Below the pieces are notes generated by a model. It did no database searches and was not told where the DNA came from. It was given only the letters and a program-made list of their open reading frames with translations. From positions 124,001-188,000 of the forward strand of contig NZ_QGGL01000009.1 in NCBI RefSeq assembly GCF_003148565.1: a stretch of DNA of 64,000 nucleotides, read 5' to 3'. Origin of the DNA: Tumebacillus permanentifrigoris. Lineage in GTDB: Bacteria; Bacillota; Bacilli; Tumebacillales; Tumebacillaceae. Made by a program: the position numbers and the translations under genes. Each line of letters opens with the position of its first letter. The first letter of the stretch is position 1. This document shows positions 63,360 through 64,000 of the stretch, in pieces.

Positions 63360-64000
63360 TCAAGTCTCGCCCGCCCCTTGCCCCAAAAACTCATCCGGGT
63401 CCATCCCGTCAAACAGGTCGCGCCACAATTCCTTGTCCTCGACGGTATCGCTCAACTGCACATCGCGGTCTGGTCCATTCGGATAGCGTTGCGCGTAGGC
63501 ATGATACGACCGCCACAGCACGAACACATTGATCAAGTAGCGTTCCGGTTCATGGTAGTCGTAGAAGTGCCGAATCTCGATCCGACTTGCACACAGCGTG
63601 TACAGCAACGACTCGTCAGGAGCGAAGTACTTCCCGACTGCGCGCACCAACAGCATCACCACATCTGTGCGCCGGAAATACAGCGCCGTTGAAGTCAAGA
63701 GCATGAACAAGTAGAGGTACGGATACACGCACGCCGGTTGGTGACGATACGGGATCATCTCGTTGCGCAACCACGTCGTGATCTGCACGATATCCCCCAT
63801 CTCCGACTTCAGAATCAACCGCCGCGCCAGCTTCATGTATTCGAACAGCAACGCCTTCACCAACCCCATCCGCTCCATTCCAGCGTTTGAGATCAAGACG
63901 CTCAGCAACTGCCCGAACGCGTGTGAGACGATGCACTTCGCGACGAAGTTGTGCCCGTAGGTTTCGCTTTTTAACACCAGCTTGCCGATCTCGCCGAGGT
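63360..64000 (-). CDS. Protein of unknown function, C-terminal part (runs off the window)
   Basis: The frame stays open to the right edge (sequence before the first in-window start reads LGEIGKLVLKSETYGHNF), so only the last ~213 codons are seen. The product is helical, with MLLTSTALYFRR and HEPERYLINVFVLWRSYHA. I do not recognise a family. Confidence 0.7.
   Translation of the reverse strand, partial: LGEIGKLVLKSETYGHNFVAKCIVSHAFGQLLSVLISNAGMERMGLVKALLFEYMKLARRLILKSEMGDIVQITTWLRNEMIPYRHQPACVYPYLYLFMLLTSTALYFRRTDVVMLLVRAVGKYFAPDESLLYTLCASRIEIRHFYDYHEPERYLINVFVLWRSYHAYAQRYPNGPDRDVQLSDTVEDKELWRDLFDGMDPDEFLGQGAGET

Overview
The window reads as chromosome of a spore-forming, Gram-positive Firmicute with fairly high GC (most genes look like 55-60% GC). 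The first 25 kb follow the gene order known from Bacillus subtilis: recG-sdaA-fakA-yloU-rpmB-spoVM-rpe-rsgA-prkC-prpC-rlmN-rsmB-fmt-def-priA-coaBC-rpoZ-gmk-remA-yicC, then a calcium ATPase and rqcH. SpoVM, a spore-coat-type ATP-grasp protein and a YaaH/YdhD-type GH18 hydrolase point to endospores. My best guess is the Tumebacillus/Alicyclobacillaceae group; this is inference from gene content, not a database match.

Layout. 1-23.4 kb: minus-strand housekeeping block (serine catabolism, fatty-acid kinase, translation and rRNA/tRNA modification, the PrkC/PrpC signalling pair, CoA biosynthesis, replication restart, lysine/peptidoglycan precursor epimerase, Ca2+ ATPase). 23.7-30.4 kb: plus-strand rqcH, cvpA-like, a three-gene ABC exporter and a glycosyltransferase, followed by a deleted GNAT remnant. 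30.6-36.9 kb: assorted single genes (spore coat-type protein, an unknown membrane sensor-like protein, esterase, amino-acid permease, HEAT protein, NUDIX). About 37-44.8 kb: an AT-richer accessory island with two HTH-TPR (RRNPP-type) regulators, small peptide genes, a WXG-type polymorphic toxin with its SMI1/KNR4 immunity protein, and secreted proteins of unknown function. 44.9-57.2 kb: one long minus-strand operon (large secreted/membrane protein, ABC ATPase and permease, coiled-coil GQGQGS-repeat protein, MoxR, DUF58, two VWA proteins). 57.3-64 kb: DHH phosphoesterase, quinone reductase, TrhO, cation diffusion facilitator, SLH-GH18 protein and a partial gene.

The most exciting item is a compact cassette at 39361-40707. 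An HTH-TPR regulator ends in TAG, and the next base begins a 54-codon gene with its own Shine-Dalgarno. This small gene has a secretion signal followed by two tandem copies of a 13-residue unit (E-T-x-P-I-x-x-D-S-x-x-x-S). This is the expected layout of a regulator plus secreted, processed and re-imported signal peptide (RRNPP quorum sensing), here with the signal duplicated. A decayed relative of the same unit lies 3.8 kb away at about 43277-43293. A second HTH-TPR regulator 0.3 kb downstream also overlaps a small ORF.

Gene starts were moved inward from the longest open frame wherever a Shine-Dalgarno sequence decided it. Antisense open frames are common here because of GC-biased codons and were left out.
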